A stretch of DNA of 64,000 bases, taken from assembly GCF_027947575.1 (NCBI RefSeq), contig NZ_CP116256.1, positions 4,526,001 to 4,590,000 on the forward strand, read 5' to 3'. How positions within the stretch are numbered: the stretch's first letter is position 1; each line of letters begins with the position of its first letter. Both the position numbers and the translations under genes were made by a program. Of the stretch, positions 8,180 to 17,361 are shown piece after piece. The DNA is from Streptomyces rubrogriseus (lineage in GTDB: Bacteria; Actinomycetota; Actinomycetes; Streptomycetales; Streptomycetaceae). The notes beneath the pieces were generated by a model. It made no database searches. It saw nothing but the letters and a program-made list of their open reading frames with translations, and was not told the DNA's origin.

Positions 8180-9388
8180 GTGCACGTCGCACTCACCGGC
8201 GCCACCGGATTCCTCGGACTGCGCCTGTTACGTCGTCTGCTCGACACGCATGAGTGGGTGACGGTCCTGGCCCACGCCGGTTCGGGCGACGCGCTGCACC
8301 GCATCACCCGTGCCCTCGAACTGACGGGTGCGCCGAGCGCGTTCCTCGCACGACTGCCCAAGCGGCTGAGGGTGGTGGAGACCGATCTGGCGCTGCCCCG
8401 GCTGGGCCTGTCCGCACGGGCGTTCCGAGAGCTGGCCGACAGCCTCGGCGAGATCTGGCACAGCGCGGGAAGCATCCATCTGGAAGGGGACCTTCCCGAG
8501 CTGCGACGGACCAATGTCGAAGGCACCCGCCACGTCCTGGAACTGGCGGCCGCCGGGCGCGCGGAACCGGTGGTGCGCCATGTGAGCACCGCGTTCGTGG
8601 CCGGCGCGCGGCGCACCGGGGTGGCGTACGAGGACGAACTGGACGACGGCGCCGGTTTCGAGAACGCCTACGAACAGTCCAAGTACGAGGCGGAGCTGCT
8701 GGTTCACGCCTGGTCCCGCGAGCACGGGCGACCGGCCTTGGTGCTGCGGCCGAGCATCCTCGTCACGGACGTGCCCCCGCACCCGGAGCTGCCTTCGCAC
8801 CCCCTGCAGGTCGTCGAGCGCATCCTGCGCGACGCGCGACGGGCCACCGCCGCCGCACCACCGACCGCCCCAGGCCCTCCCACCGGGGCTCCGGACGGTC
8901 CTTCCCGCGGCGCTCCCGGGTCGCCGGGCCCCGGGACCCGGCCCCGGGTACGGACGGTGGGGCACCCGCACGGGCGGCTGAACCTGTTACCGGTGGAGCA
9001 CGCGGCCGACGTCATGGTCCGCCTGTCCGAACTGCCGTCCTCACCCGGGGTCGACACGTACCACGTCGTCCATGACCGCGATGTCCCCGTGCCCACCGTC
9101 GTCGCCCTGCTGGAACGGCTCGTCCCCCTCTCGATCGACCTGGTCGACGCCAAGCCGGAGGACCCTTCGGCGCTGGAGACCATGATCGACTTCTACCCGG
9201 GCATCACGGCCTACCTCACCCACCGGAGGCGGTTCGACGACACCCGGGTGAGGACCCTGCTCGGTCCGGCGGCGGTCTGCGCTCCGGTCGGTCTCGATCG
9301 GCTGTGGTCCGGACTGGCCCCGAGGAGCGGGGCGCTCCCCCGGCCCCCGGACACCCCGCCCGCCCCTGCGCCCGCACCGTGCGCCTGA
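8180..9388 (+). CDS. NAD(P)-dependent thioester-reductase-like SDR (HglB/male-sterility type)
   Basis: A 402-residue extended SDR. The nucleotide-binding motif TGATGFLG is at residues 6-13, and the catalytic Ser136 (HVSTAFV) pairs with Tyr164 and Lys168 (YEQSK). The order of motifs, including LRRTNVEGTRHVL and LRPSILV, is that of thioester reductase and fatty acyl reductase domains. These release acyl chains from carrier proteins as aldehydes or alcohols. I chose the GTG at 8180 because it starts exactly at the Rossmann strand and has GGGAG eight bases upstream. A proline/glycine-rich insert (about residues 230-255) interrupts the fold. It precedes pfaD by 67 bp on the same strand and is probably the first gene of the synthase operon. 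Its likely role is reductive off-loading, as HglB does for heterocyst glycolipids (inference). Confidence 0.78.
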   Translation: MHVALTGATGFLGLRLLRRLLDTHEWVTVLAHAGSGDALHRITRALELTGAPSAFLARLPKRLRVVETDLALPRLGLSARAFRELADSLGEIWHSAGSIHLEGDLPELRRTNVEGTRHVLELAAAGRAEPVVRHVSTAFVAGARRTGVAYEDELDDGAGFENAYEQSKYEAELLVHAWSREHGRPALVLRPSILVTDVPPHPELPSHPLQVVERILRDARRATAAAPPTAPGPPTGAPDGPSRGAPGSPGPGTRPRVRTVGHPHGRLNLLPVEHAADVMVRLSELPSSPGVDTYHVVHDRDVPVPTVVALLERLVPLSIDLVDAKPEDPSALETMIDFYPGITAYLTHRRRFDDTRVRTLLGPAAVCAPVGLDRLWSGLAPRSGALPRPPDTPPAPAPAPCA

Positions 9389-9455
9389 GCTTCCCGTACG
9401 TCGCAGACGGCGTACGCCCGACCAGCAGCAACCGTCCCGCCCCGTTGGAGCTTCC

Positions 9456-11039
9456 GTGTCCGTTCTCGCCGCTCCCCACGCCCTTCCCGTGCGTCCGCCG
9501 GTCTTCTCCCCCGAGGGGATCGCCGACCATGTCCGGCTGATCCGGGAACCCGTGCACGTCGTCAGCGGGCCGGACGGCCGGGAGCTGGGCCTCGCGACCG
9601 GGGCACCGCCCGCCGGTCCGGTGCTGGGCACGCTGCCGCCGCTGTACCCCGAGTGGCTCGGCGGCCGGACCTTCTGCGAGGCGCACGGCGTCCGCTTCCC
9701 CTATGTGGCGGGGGAGATGGCGAACGGCATCGCGACCACCGGCATGGTCGCGGCGATGGCGCGGGCGGAGATGATCGGCTTCTTCGGTGCGGGCGGCCTG
9801 CCCCTCCCGGAGGTGGAGCGGGCTGTGCACTCCCTGGCGCAGGAGCTGGGGTCCCGCACGAACTGGGGAGTCAACCTCATCCACTCACCGGCCGAACCGG
9901 AGCTTGAGTGGCGGGTCGCGGAGCTTCTGCTGCGCCGCGGTGTCCCCCGGATCTCGGTGTCGGCGTTCATGGAGCTGACCCCTGCGGTCGTCCTGTGCTC
10001 GGCGCGGGGCCTGCGCCGGGGTGCGGACGGCGGCGTCGTCCGGCGTACGCGGCTGCTCGCGAAGCTCTCCCGTCCCGAGGTGGCCGAGAGGTTCCTCTCC
10101 CCCGCCCCGACGGCTCTGCTGGACCTCCTTGTCGCGCGGGGCAGCCTGACCCGCGAGGAGGCGGCTCTGGCGGCCCTGGTGCCGGTGGCCGAGGACATCA
10201 CCGTCGAGGCGGACAGCGGTGGGCACACCGACAACCGGCCGTTGTCGGTCCTGCTGCCGCGGATCGCCGCCCTGCGCGACACGGTCTGCCGGCGGTTCGG
10301 GTACCGGCGGCCGGTCCGCCTCGGCGCGGCCGGGGGCCTCGGCACCCCGGACGCGGTGGCCGCCGCTTTCGCTCTCGGCGCGTCCTACGTCGTCACCGGT
10401 TCGGTGAACCAGACGGCGGTCGAGGCCGGTCTGTCCGACGAGGCCAAGGCGATGCTGTGCGACGCGGACATCGCCGATGTCGCCATGGCGCCGTCGGCCG
10501 ACATGTTCGAGCTGGGCGTGAAGCTGCAAGTGCTGTCGCGGGGCACGATGTTCGCCCGGCGGGCCGGCCGCCTGTACACGGCCTACCGTGACCACGGCTC
10601 GCTGGAGGAGATCCCGCCCGCGCTGCGTACCGCCATCGAACGCGACGTGCTGGGCGCCCCGTTCGAGGAGGTCTGGCAGCGCACGCGTGCCTTCTGGGAG
10701 GAGCGCAATCCGGCGGAAACCGTCCGTGCGGAGGCCGACCCCCGGCATCGCATGGCTCTGGTGTTCCGCTGGTACCTGGGCAGTTCCAGCCGGTGGGCGA
10801 TCACCGGGGAGAGCGCGCGGCGGGCCGACTACCAGATCTGGTGCGGACCGGCGATGGGCGCGTTCAACCGGTGGGCGGCCGGCACCTTCCTGGCAGAACC
10901 GCTCCACCGGTCCGTGACGCAGATCGCCCTCAACCTGCTGGAAGGGGCCGCGACACTCACCCGCGCCCATCAACTGCGCACGTACGGCGTTCCGTTGCCT
11001 TCCGAGGCGTTCACCTACACGCCGCGCGAGCTGGCGTGA
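9456..11039 (+). CDS. pfaD: PfaD-type enoyl reductase of PUFA/polyketide synthase
   Basis: A 527-residue FMN TIM-barrel protein of the 2-nitropropane-dioxygenase superfamily that matches PfaD along its length. The start is MSVLAAPHALPVRPP, then GLPLPEVERAVHSL, the NWGVNLIHSP segment, GAAGGLGTPDAVAAAFALGA and the phosphate-binding GSVNQTAVEAG. The C-terminal half is the PfaD-specific region (AFWEERNP, MALVFRWYLGSSSRWAI, WCGPAMGAFNRW, then LNLLEGA). PfaD acts in trans as the enoyl reductase of secondary-lipid synthases. The GTG start has GGAG seven bases upstream. It lies 50 bp before the pfaA-like gene and is transcribed with it; in myxobacterial loci the same gene (pfa1) is also first. Confidence 0.9.
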   Translation: MSVLAAPHALPVRPPVFSPEGIADHVRLIREPVHVVSGPDGRELGLATGAPPAGPVLGTLPPLYPEWLGGRTFCEAHGVRFPYVAGEMANGIATTGMVAAMARAEMIGFFGAGGLPLPEVERAVHSLAQELGSRTNWGVNLIHSPAEPELEWRVAELLLRRGVPRISVSAFMELTPAVVLCSARGLRRGADGGVVRRTRLLAKLSRPEVAERFLSPAPTALLDLLVARGSLTREEAALAALVPVAEDITVEADSGGHTDNRPLSVLLPRIAALRDTVCRRFGYRRPVRLGAAGGLGTPDAVAAAFALGASYVVTGSVNQTAVEAGLSDEAKAMLCDADIADVAMAPSADMFELGVKLQVLSRGTMFARRAGRLYTAYRDHGSLEEIPPALRTAIERDVLGAPFEEVWQRTRAFWEERNPAETVRAEADPRHRMALVFRWYLGSSSRWAITGESARRADYQIWCGPAMGAFNRWAAGTFLAEPLHRSVTQIALNLLEGAATLTRAHQLRTYGVPLPSEAFTYTPRELA

Positions 11040-11089
11040 GCGGCCCCGCCGCGGCACCGTCCGCCGCCGCCCGGCCCCGAGGAGAGACC

Positions 11090-14000
11090 ATGTCCGGCTC
11101 CACCCCCCGCCAGTGCCCCATCGCCGTGGTCGGCGTCGGGGCGCTGGTTCCGGGCGCCACGGACGCAGCCGGCTACTGGCGGGTCGTGACCGGCGGCCGC
11201 GACCTGATCACCGAGGTCCCCGCCTCCCGCTGGCGGGTGGAGGACCACTACGATCCGGACCCGGCCGCCCCCGACAAGACGTACGCCCGCCGGGGCGCCT
11301 TCCTTCCCGAGGTGGACTTCGATCCGATGGCCTACGGGGTGCCTCCCGCCAATCTGCCGGCCACGGACACCTCCCAGCTGCTCGCCCTCATGGTCGCCGA
11401 CCAGGTGCTGAGGGACATCGGCGGGACGTCCGGGATCGACCGGGACCGGACCGGCGTTGTCCTCGGGGCGGCCGCCCTCGAACTGCTGCCGCACATGTAC
11501 GGGCGCTCCCAGCGCCCCGCGTGGCTGGCGGGGCTGCGGGAGAGCGGGCTGGACGAGGCCGAGGCGCAGGCTGTGTGCGACCGCATCGCCGCCCGCTTCG
11601 AGCCGTGGCGCGAGTCGACCTTCCCGGGGCTGCTGGGCAACGTCGTCGCGGGGCGGATCGCCAACCGGTTCGATCTGCACGGCGTCAACCACACCACCGA
11701 CGCCGCCTGTGCCAGCTCGCTGGCCGCCCTGTCGACGGCGGTCGCAGAACTGTCCCTGCGCCGGGCGGACCTGGTCATCAGCGGCGGCGTGGACACCGGG
11801 AACGACGTCGGCATGTTCCTCTGCTTCTCCAAGACGCCCGCGCTCTCCCCCAGCGGCGACTGCCGCCCGTTCGCGGAGGCGGCGGACGGCACGATGCTCG
11901 GTGAGGCGGTCGTGATGTACGCCCTGAAGCGTCTGTCCGACGCGGAGCGCGACGGCGACCGGATCCACGCCGTGATCAGGGGCATCGGCACCTCGTCGGA
12001 CGGCCGGAGCACAGCGATCTACGCCCCGCTGCCCGAGGGCCAGGAACGGGCCCTGCGACGCGCGTACGAGGAGGCCGGCTACCCGCCGGAGACCGTGGAG
12101 CTGGTCGAGGCGCACGGCACCGGCACGAAGGCCGGGGACACCGCGGAACTGGCCGCGCTCAACGCGGTGTTCGGCGCCTCGGGACGTCCTGACGGCCAGT
12201 GGTGCGCGATCGGCTCGGTGAAGTCGCAGATCGGGCACACCAAGTGCGCGGCGGGTGCGGCGGGGCTGCTCAAGGCAGTGATGGCCCTCCACCACAAGGT
12301 GCTCCCGCCCACAGTCAAGGTCGAACGACCGAACCCGGCGGCCGCCGCCCCTGACGGCCCGTTCTACGTGAACACGGAGGCCCGGCCGTGGGTGCGGCCG
12401 GCCGGTCATCCGCGCCGGGCGGCGGTGTCGAGTTTCGGCTTCGGCGGCAGCAACTTCCACGTCACCCTGGAGGAATACACGCCGCCGACCGTGCCCACCC
12501 CCTCGTCGGGCACGCAGGCGGACACCCCCGCGCGCCCGGCGCCGAAGAACACGGGCCGCCCTGCCCTGCGCCACCGCACGGCGTCGAGCGAGCTGGTCCT
12601 GTTCGCCGCCGCCTCGCCGTCCGCCCTGGAGGAACAACTGCCCGAGGACGGGCGGCCGCTGACCGAGCTGGCGAGGGAGAGCCACGCCGCGTTCTCGCCC
12701 ACCGCCCGGGTGCGGCTCGCCGTCGTCGCCACCGACACCGACGACCTGCGGGGTAAGTACGCGCAGGCGCTCGCGCACATCCGGCGGCGCCCCGAGGCGT
12801 CGTTCTCGGCCCCTTCCGGAATCCGGTACGCGTACGGAGAGTCCGCGCCCGGCCGCATCGGCTTCCTGTTCCCCGGGCAGGGCTCCCAGTACGTCGGGAT
12901 GGGGGCCGAGCTCGCGATGCTGGCCCCGGCCGCGCAGGCCGTGTGGGACCGGCTGGGCTCCACCCGCTTCGACGGAAGGCCGCTGCACCGGGCGGTGTTC
13001 CCGCCGCCCGCCTTCACCGAGGAGGAGCGTGACGCCCGAGCGACCCTGCTGAACGCCACCGAGTGGGCTCAGCCTGCGCTGGCGGTGCACGCCCTCGCGC
13101 TGCTGGCCGTGGTGCGGGAACTGGGGCTGCGGCCGGACTGCGTGGCCGGCCACAGTTTCGGCGAACTGGTGGCGCTGCACTGCGCGGGCGCCCTGGACGC
13201 GGAGTCGCTGGTCGGGCTGGCGCGTCGCCGCGGCGAGCTGATGCGGGAGGCGGCGGCCACCCCGGGCGCCATGCTGGCGGTGGCGGCGGACCGCGAACGC
13301 GTGACGGAGGTACTGGCCGGCGGTGGCTTCGAAGACATCTGGCCCGCCAACCACAACTCGCCCCGTCAGACGGTGCTCTCAGGTTCGGCGGCGACGGTCG
13401 AAAGGGCGAGGAGCGCCTTCTCGGCCGCGGGGATCGCCTCCCGCGCACTGTCCGCGTCGACCGCCTTCCACAGCCCGCTGGTCGCCCCGGCCGTCGAGCC
13501 GCTCGCCGCCCACCTGCGCACGGTGACGTTCTCGGAACCCCGGATCGAGGTCTACGGCAACACGGACGCGGCGCCCTACCCCTCCTGCCCGGACGCGGTG
13601 CGCCGCCGGGTCGCCGGTCATCTCGCCTCGCCGGTCCTCTTCCAGGACCAGATCGAGGCGATGTACGCGGCGGGGGTGCGGATTTTCGTGGAGGTCGGCG
13701 CGGGCGCCACGCTCACGGGCCTGGTCGGGCAGATCCTCGGCGACCGTGAGCACGCGGCCGTGCCCCTTGACCGGCCGGCCGGGGCGGGCGCCGACACCTT
13801 CCACGCCGCGCTCGGTGAACTCGCCGTACGGGGCGTTCCCCTCGACCTCGTCCCCCTCTGGACCCCCTACGCATCACCCGGAACACCAGCGAAGGAGCGC
13901 GAGCCCCGAATGACCGTGAAGATCAGTGGAGCCAACTACGGTCAGCTCCCGCCCTCCGGAACCCCGCACGTCGAACCGACGCACGCCCCGGAATACGGGC

Positions 14001-17000
14001 CGCGCCCCGACGCCGTACCGGCTGTCGCCGCCCCCGCACCGGCGGTCACCCTGCCCTCGCAGCCCCCCGGCGACGTGCCACCGCCACCGGTATACGTGCC
14101 GGCTGCCGCGTCCTCGCAGCAGGAGTTCGGGCCGTCGCACCCTGCCCAGGCGCCGGCTGACGCCCGCCCGGTCATCGGCGACGATCGGCAGCTCGCCGTC
14201 GAGAGCATTCACCGGCAGACCGCCGAGACCCACCTCGCCTGTCAACGTCTGCTGACGGACAGCCATATGGCCTTCCTGAGGATGACCGAGACGACCCTGG
14301 CCGCGCTGCTCGGTGCGCCGGTCCCGGGCGCGGTCCCGGACATGACAGCACCCGCTCCGCTGCCGCTCCCCCGCTCCGCCGGCCCGCTCGACGTACCGGC
14401 CGCCGTGGCGCCCCCCGTGGCGGCGCCGGCTCCCGCGGCGGTCGTCGGGGCCGCGACGCCGTATCCCGTGCCGGAGGCGAGCGCCCCTCCGGCGAGCCAC
14501 GCGGTGCGCCCCTCGGTATCGGAGCCGGCACCGCCGACCGAAGCACCGGCACGGGACGCGTCGGCGCCGGACCGATCGGTGTCGGAGCCTGCTCCCTCGG
14601 AGCTGTCTTCCTCGGAGCTGTCTTCCTCGGAGCTGTCTTCCTCGGAGCTGGAGGAGTTGCTCCTGTCGGTGGTGGCCGACCTCACCGGCTATCCGACCGC
14701 CATGCTGCACGTGGACATGGATCTGGAGGCGGACCTGGGCGTCGACTCCATCAAGCGTGTCGAGATTCTGTCGGCCGTGCGCCGCCGGGTGGGCGACGTG
14801 GCGGTCGGGGACGCCGGACGGCTAGGCAAGCTCCGTACCCTGCGCGAGATCACCACGGCACTCGCCTCCGGCGCCCGGGCCGCCGGGTCCGCGCCGGAGC
14901 CGGGCGTCCCTGGGGTGCCCGCGCCCCGCGCGGACGCGTTCGAGCCCTCCCCGGCAAAGGCTCGCGAGGCCGCCCCGTTCTCCACGACCGTCGATGTCCC
15001 GGCCGTACGGGGCGACGGATCCGGGGGGTCCGACGGTGACGCGGGGGCGGACGGGTGGACGCCCTTGACCCGGCTGGCGCCGCGCATGGTGGAGTCCCCG
15101 GCGTCCGGGCTGGCCACGGCGGGGCTGCTGGACGGGCCGGTCGTGGTGAGCGGCGAGGACGTGACGGGGTGCCCGGTCGTCGGCCTCGTGGCCCGGAAGC
15201 TGGCGGAGCGCGGTGTGGACGCCACCGCTGTGGCGGAGGTACCCGAAGGGGCGCGCGGCGTCATCCACCTCGGCGGCCTGTCCGCGAGCGGCACACCGGA
15301 CGAGGCCCGGGAGGTCCACCGCTCGGCGCTCCGCGCGGCGCGCGCGCTGGCACCGCGGGCGGCCGAGGGCGGCGGCCTGTTCGTCACCGTCCAGGACACC
15401 GGCGGCGACTTCGGGCTCGGCGGACACGCGCCCGGCCGTGCGTGGCTGGGCGGAACGGCCGGACTGGCGAGGACCGCCGCGAAGGAGTGGCCGGACGTCC
15501 AGGTGAGGGTCCTCGACTGCGAGCGGGGCGGGCGGGACGACGAAGAGGTCGCCGACGCGATCGTGTGCGAACTGCTCGAAGGCGGAGCCGACACGGAGGT
15601 CGGCCTTCGTGCGGACGGCACCCGCGCCCTGCTGCGGATGGTGCCCGCCCCGCTCACACCCGGCGGCGCCCCGCGCATCGGCGAGACCTCCGTGATCGTG
15701 GCCACCGGCGGTGCCCGCGGGGTGACCGCAGCCGCGCTGCTCGACCTGGCCAGGACCCACCAGCCGCGGATCGTCCTGCTCGGACGGACCGAGGCCGCCG
15801 CCGAGCCCGCCGGCCTGGCATCGGCCACCGACGAAAGGGCCCTCACCCGACTGCTCGCGGAGCGGGCCCGGGACGATGCGGAGGGGTCCTCGCCCGCCCG
15901 GATCGCGGAGGAGGCACGGAGGATCCTCGCCGCCCGCGAAGTACGGGCGACGCTGGCCGGGTTGGAGGCCGCCGGTTCGCCCGCCCGGTACGTCAGGGTG
16001 GATGTCCGGGACGCCGACGCCCTCACCGCGGCGCTGCGCGAGGTGCGCGCGACGTGGGGGCCGGTGACCGGCATCGTGCACGGGGCGGGCGTGCTCGCCG
16101 ACAAGCGGATCGCGGACAAGACCGACGAGCAGGCCGAGCCGGTCATGGCCACGAAGGTGGACGGCCTGCGGGCCCTGCTGACGGCGACGGCGGACGATCC
16201 GCTGGACACGATTCTGCTGTTCTCCTCGGTGGCCGCCGTGTTCGGCAACGCGGGCCAGAGCGACTACGCCATGGCCAACGAGGTCCTCCAGCAGGTCGCG
16301 TCGGCCGAGCAGGCTCGCCGCCCCGACTGCCTGGTGCGCTGCGTGGCCTGGGGACCCTGGCAGGGCGGCATGGTCACCCCGGCCCTGGCCGCGCACTTCG
16401 GCCGGGCCGGGGTGCCGCTCATCCCCCCGGCCCAGGGGGCCGCGGCCTGCACCGCCGAACTGGACGGTGCGGCCGGCGAGGCCCGTGTCGTGCTGACGGC
16501 GGGCGACAGGCCGGCCGCCGCGGACGAGCGGTTGCGCGCACAGGTGCTGGTCACCTCGGACACCCTGCCGCAGCTGGCCGACCACGCGCCCGCCGGTGTC
16601 CCGGTGCTGCCCGTGGCGCTGGTCCTGAACTGGTTCGCGGGCGCCGCGGCGGCCTGGCTGCCGACCGAGGGGCCGCTGGTCCTGCGTGATCTGCGGGTGT
16701 ACCGGAAGTACGACCTGCCGGAGCTGGAAGGCGTGGGCCACCGGCTCACCGTGTTCGGCAGCCGGGGCGCGCCCGGCTCCCCGGCCGGGCTGGAGGCGGA
16801 GTTGCGGGGCGAGGAGGGCCCGGCGCACTTCCGTGCCGTCGTGGACACCGGCGACGGTGCGCCCGACCGGTCCTCCTGGGACACCCCGGGGGACCTGAAG
16901 CCGCTCGACGTGGCCGCGCCGTACCACGGGGGCGTCCTCTTCCACGGCCCCCGGTTCCACGCCCTGCGCGAAGTGCGCGGTGTGTCGGAGCACGGGGCGG

Positions 17001-17314
17001 AGGCGACGGTAACGGGCCTGCGGTCCCTTGGCTGGCCGGGCGGGCACGGTCCGCTGGATCCGGCCGCCGTGGACGGCGCGCTGCAACTCGCGCTGCTCTG
17101 GGGCGAGAAGGTGCTCGGGACGGCGACCCTGCCGATGGCCGTCGCGGAGTGCAGGGTGTACCGGCGGGGCCCGGTGGACGACGCCGTGCGCTGTGTGGTG
17201 CGGGGACGCAAGGCCCACGACACCGGGGCACGCTGCGACGCCGCGCTGATCGGCCCCGGCGGGTCCGTCCTGCTGGAGCTGACCGGCGTCGAACTCGTCA
17301 GCCGCCCCTCCTGA
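11090..17314 (+). CDS. pfaA: PfaA-type iterative fatty-acid/polyketide synthase (KS-MAT-ACP-KR-DH)
   Basis: A 2074-residue megasynthase. Domains in order: ketosynthase (about 8-455, catalytic Cys207 in DAACASS, His342 in EAHGTGT, His383 in GHTKCAAG); malonyl acyltransferase (585-890, Ser689 in GHSFGE); proline-rich linker; one acyl carrier protein (1180-1265, phosphopantetheine Ser1220 in LGVDSIKR); ketoreductase with its structural part (1345-1790, GGARGV, Tyr1726 in DYAMAN); and a C-terminal polyketide-type dehydratase (1825-2070, His1832 in DHAPAG, Asp1995 in VDGALQL). This is the PfaA order, but PfaA of PUFA producers normally carries several tandem ACPs and this one has one. The ATG at 11090 follows GAGGAGA. 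The protein would extend and reduce acyl chains with PfaD and PfaC. A separate phosphopantetheinyl transferase is not in the window. Confidence 0.92.
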   Translation: MSGSTPRQCPIAVVGVGALVPGATDAAGYWRVVTGGRDLITEVPASRWRVEDHYDPDPAAPDKTYARRGAFLPEVDFDPMAYGVPPANLPATDTSQLLALMVADQVLRDIGGTSGIDRDRTGVVLGAAALELLPHMYGRSQRPAWLAGLRESGLDEAEAQAVCDRIAARFEPWRESTFPGLLGNVVAGRIANRFDLHGVNHTTDAACASSLAALSTAVAELSLRRADLVISGGVDTGNDVGMFLCFSKTPALSPSGDCRPFAEAADGTMLGEAVVMYALKRLSDAERDGDRIHAVIRGIGTSSDGRSTAIYAPLPEGQERALRRAYEEAGYPPETVELVEAHGTGTKAGDTAELAALNAVFGASGRPDGQWCAIGSVKSQIGHTKCAAGAAGLLKAVMALHHKVLPPTVKVERPNPAAAAPDGPFYVNTEARPWVRPAGHPRRAAVSSFGFGGSNFHVTLEEYTPPTVPTPSSGTQADTPARPAPKNTGRPALRHRTASSELVLFAAASPSALEEQLPEDGRPLTELARESHAAFSPTARVRLAVVATDTDDLRGKYAQALAHIRRRPEASFSAPSGIRYAYGESAPGRIGFLFPGQGSQYVGMGAELAMLAPAAQAVWDRLGSTRFDGRPLHRAVFPPPAFTEEERDARATLLNATEWAQPALAVHALALLAVVRELGLRPDCVAGHSFGELVALHCAGALDAESLVGLARRRGELMREAAATPGAMLAVAADRERVTEVLAGGGFEDIWPANHNSPRQTVLSGSAATVERARSAFSAAGIASRALSASTAFHSPLVAPAVEPLAAHLRTVTFSEPRIEVYGNTDAAPYPSCPDAVRRRVAGHLASPVLFQDQIEAMYAAGVRIFVEVGAGATLTGLVGQILGDREHAAVPLDRPAGAGADTFHAALGELAVRGVPLDLVPLWTPYASPGTPAKEREPRMTVKISGANYGQLPPSGTPHVEPTHAPEYGPRPDAVPAVAAPAPAVTLPSQPPGDVPPPPVYVPAAASSQQEFGPSHPAQAPADARPVIGDDRQLAVESIHRQTAETHLACQRLLTDSHMAFLRMTETTLAALLGAPVPGAVPDMTAPAPLPLPRSAGPLDVPAAVAPPVAAPAPAAVVGAATPYPVPEASAPPASHAVRPSVSEPAPPTEAPARDASAPDRSVSEPAPSELSSSELSSSELSSSELEELLLSVVADLTGYPTAMLHVDMDLEADLGVDSIKRVEILSAVRRRVGDVAVGDAGRLGKLRTLREITTALASGARAAGSAPEPGVPGVPAPRADAFEPSPAKAREAAPFSTTVDVPAVRGDGSGGSDGDAGADGWTPLTRLAPRMVESPASGLATAGLLDGPVVVSGEDVTGCPVVGLVARKLAERGVDATAVAEVPEGARGVIHLGGLSASGTPDEAREVHRSALRAARALAPRAAEGGGLFVTVQDTGGDFGLGGHAPGRAWLGGTAGLARTAAKEWPDVQVRVLDCERGGRDDEEVADAIVCELLEGGADTEVGLRADGTRALLRMVPAPLTPGGAPRIGETSVIVATGGARGVTAAALLDLARTHQPRIVLLGRTEAAAEPAGLASATDERALTRLLAERARDDAEGSSPARIAEEARRILAAREVRATLAGLEAAGSPARYVRVDVRDADALTAALREVRATWGPVTGIVHGAGVLADKRIADKTDEQAEPVMATKVDGLRALLTATADDPLDTILLFSSVAAVFGNAGQSDYAMANEVLQQVASAEQARRPDCLVRCVAWGPWQGGMVTPALAAHFGRAGVPLIPPAQGAAACTAELDGAAGEARVVLTAGDRPAAADERLRAQVLVTSDTLPQLADHAPAGVPVLPVALVLNWFAGAAAAWLPTEGPLVLRDLRVYRKYDLPELEGVGHRLTVFGSRGAPGSPAGLEAELRGEEGPAHFRAVVDTGDGAPDRSSWDTPGDLKPLDVAAPYHGGVLFHGPRFHALREVRGVSEHGAEATVTGLRSLGWPGGHGPLDPAAVDGALQLALLWGEKVLGTATLPMAVAECRVYRRGPVDDAVRCVVRGRKAHDTGARCDAALIGPGGSVLLELTGVELVSRPS
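14597..14650 (+). repeat. 15-bp tandem repeat (about 3.6 copies) coding SELSS units before the ACP
   Basis: The unit TCGGAGCTGTCTTCC is repeated exactly at 14597, 14612 and 14627, with a partial copy at 14642. It keeps the frame and encodes repeated Ser-Glu-Leu-Ser-Ser in the linker directly upstream of the single ACP of the PfaA-like protein. Such a repeat can expand or contract by slippage and so change linker length. Confidence 0.9.
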
Positions 17315-17361
17315 CCGGGCGCTCTCCCTCTTGTCCGAACCCGCCGTGAAGTGAGACCCGC

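Noticed and set aside
14597..14650. Tandem repeat considered as a CRISPR-like or phase-variation array
   Set aside because: The units are contiguous without spacers and keep the reading frame, so it is a coding microsatellite-like repeat.
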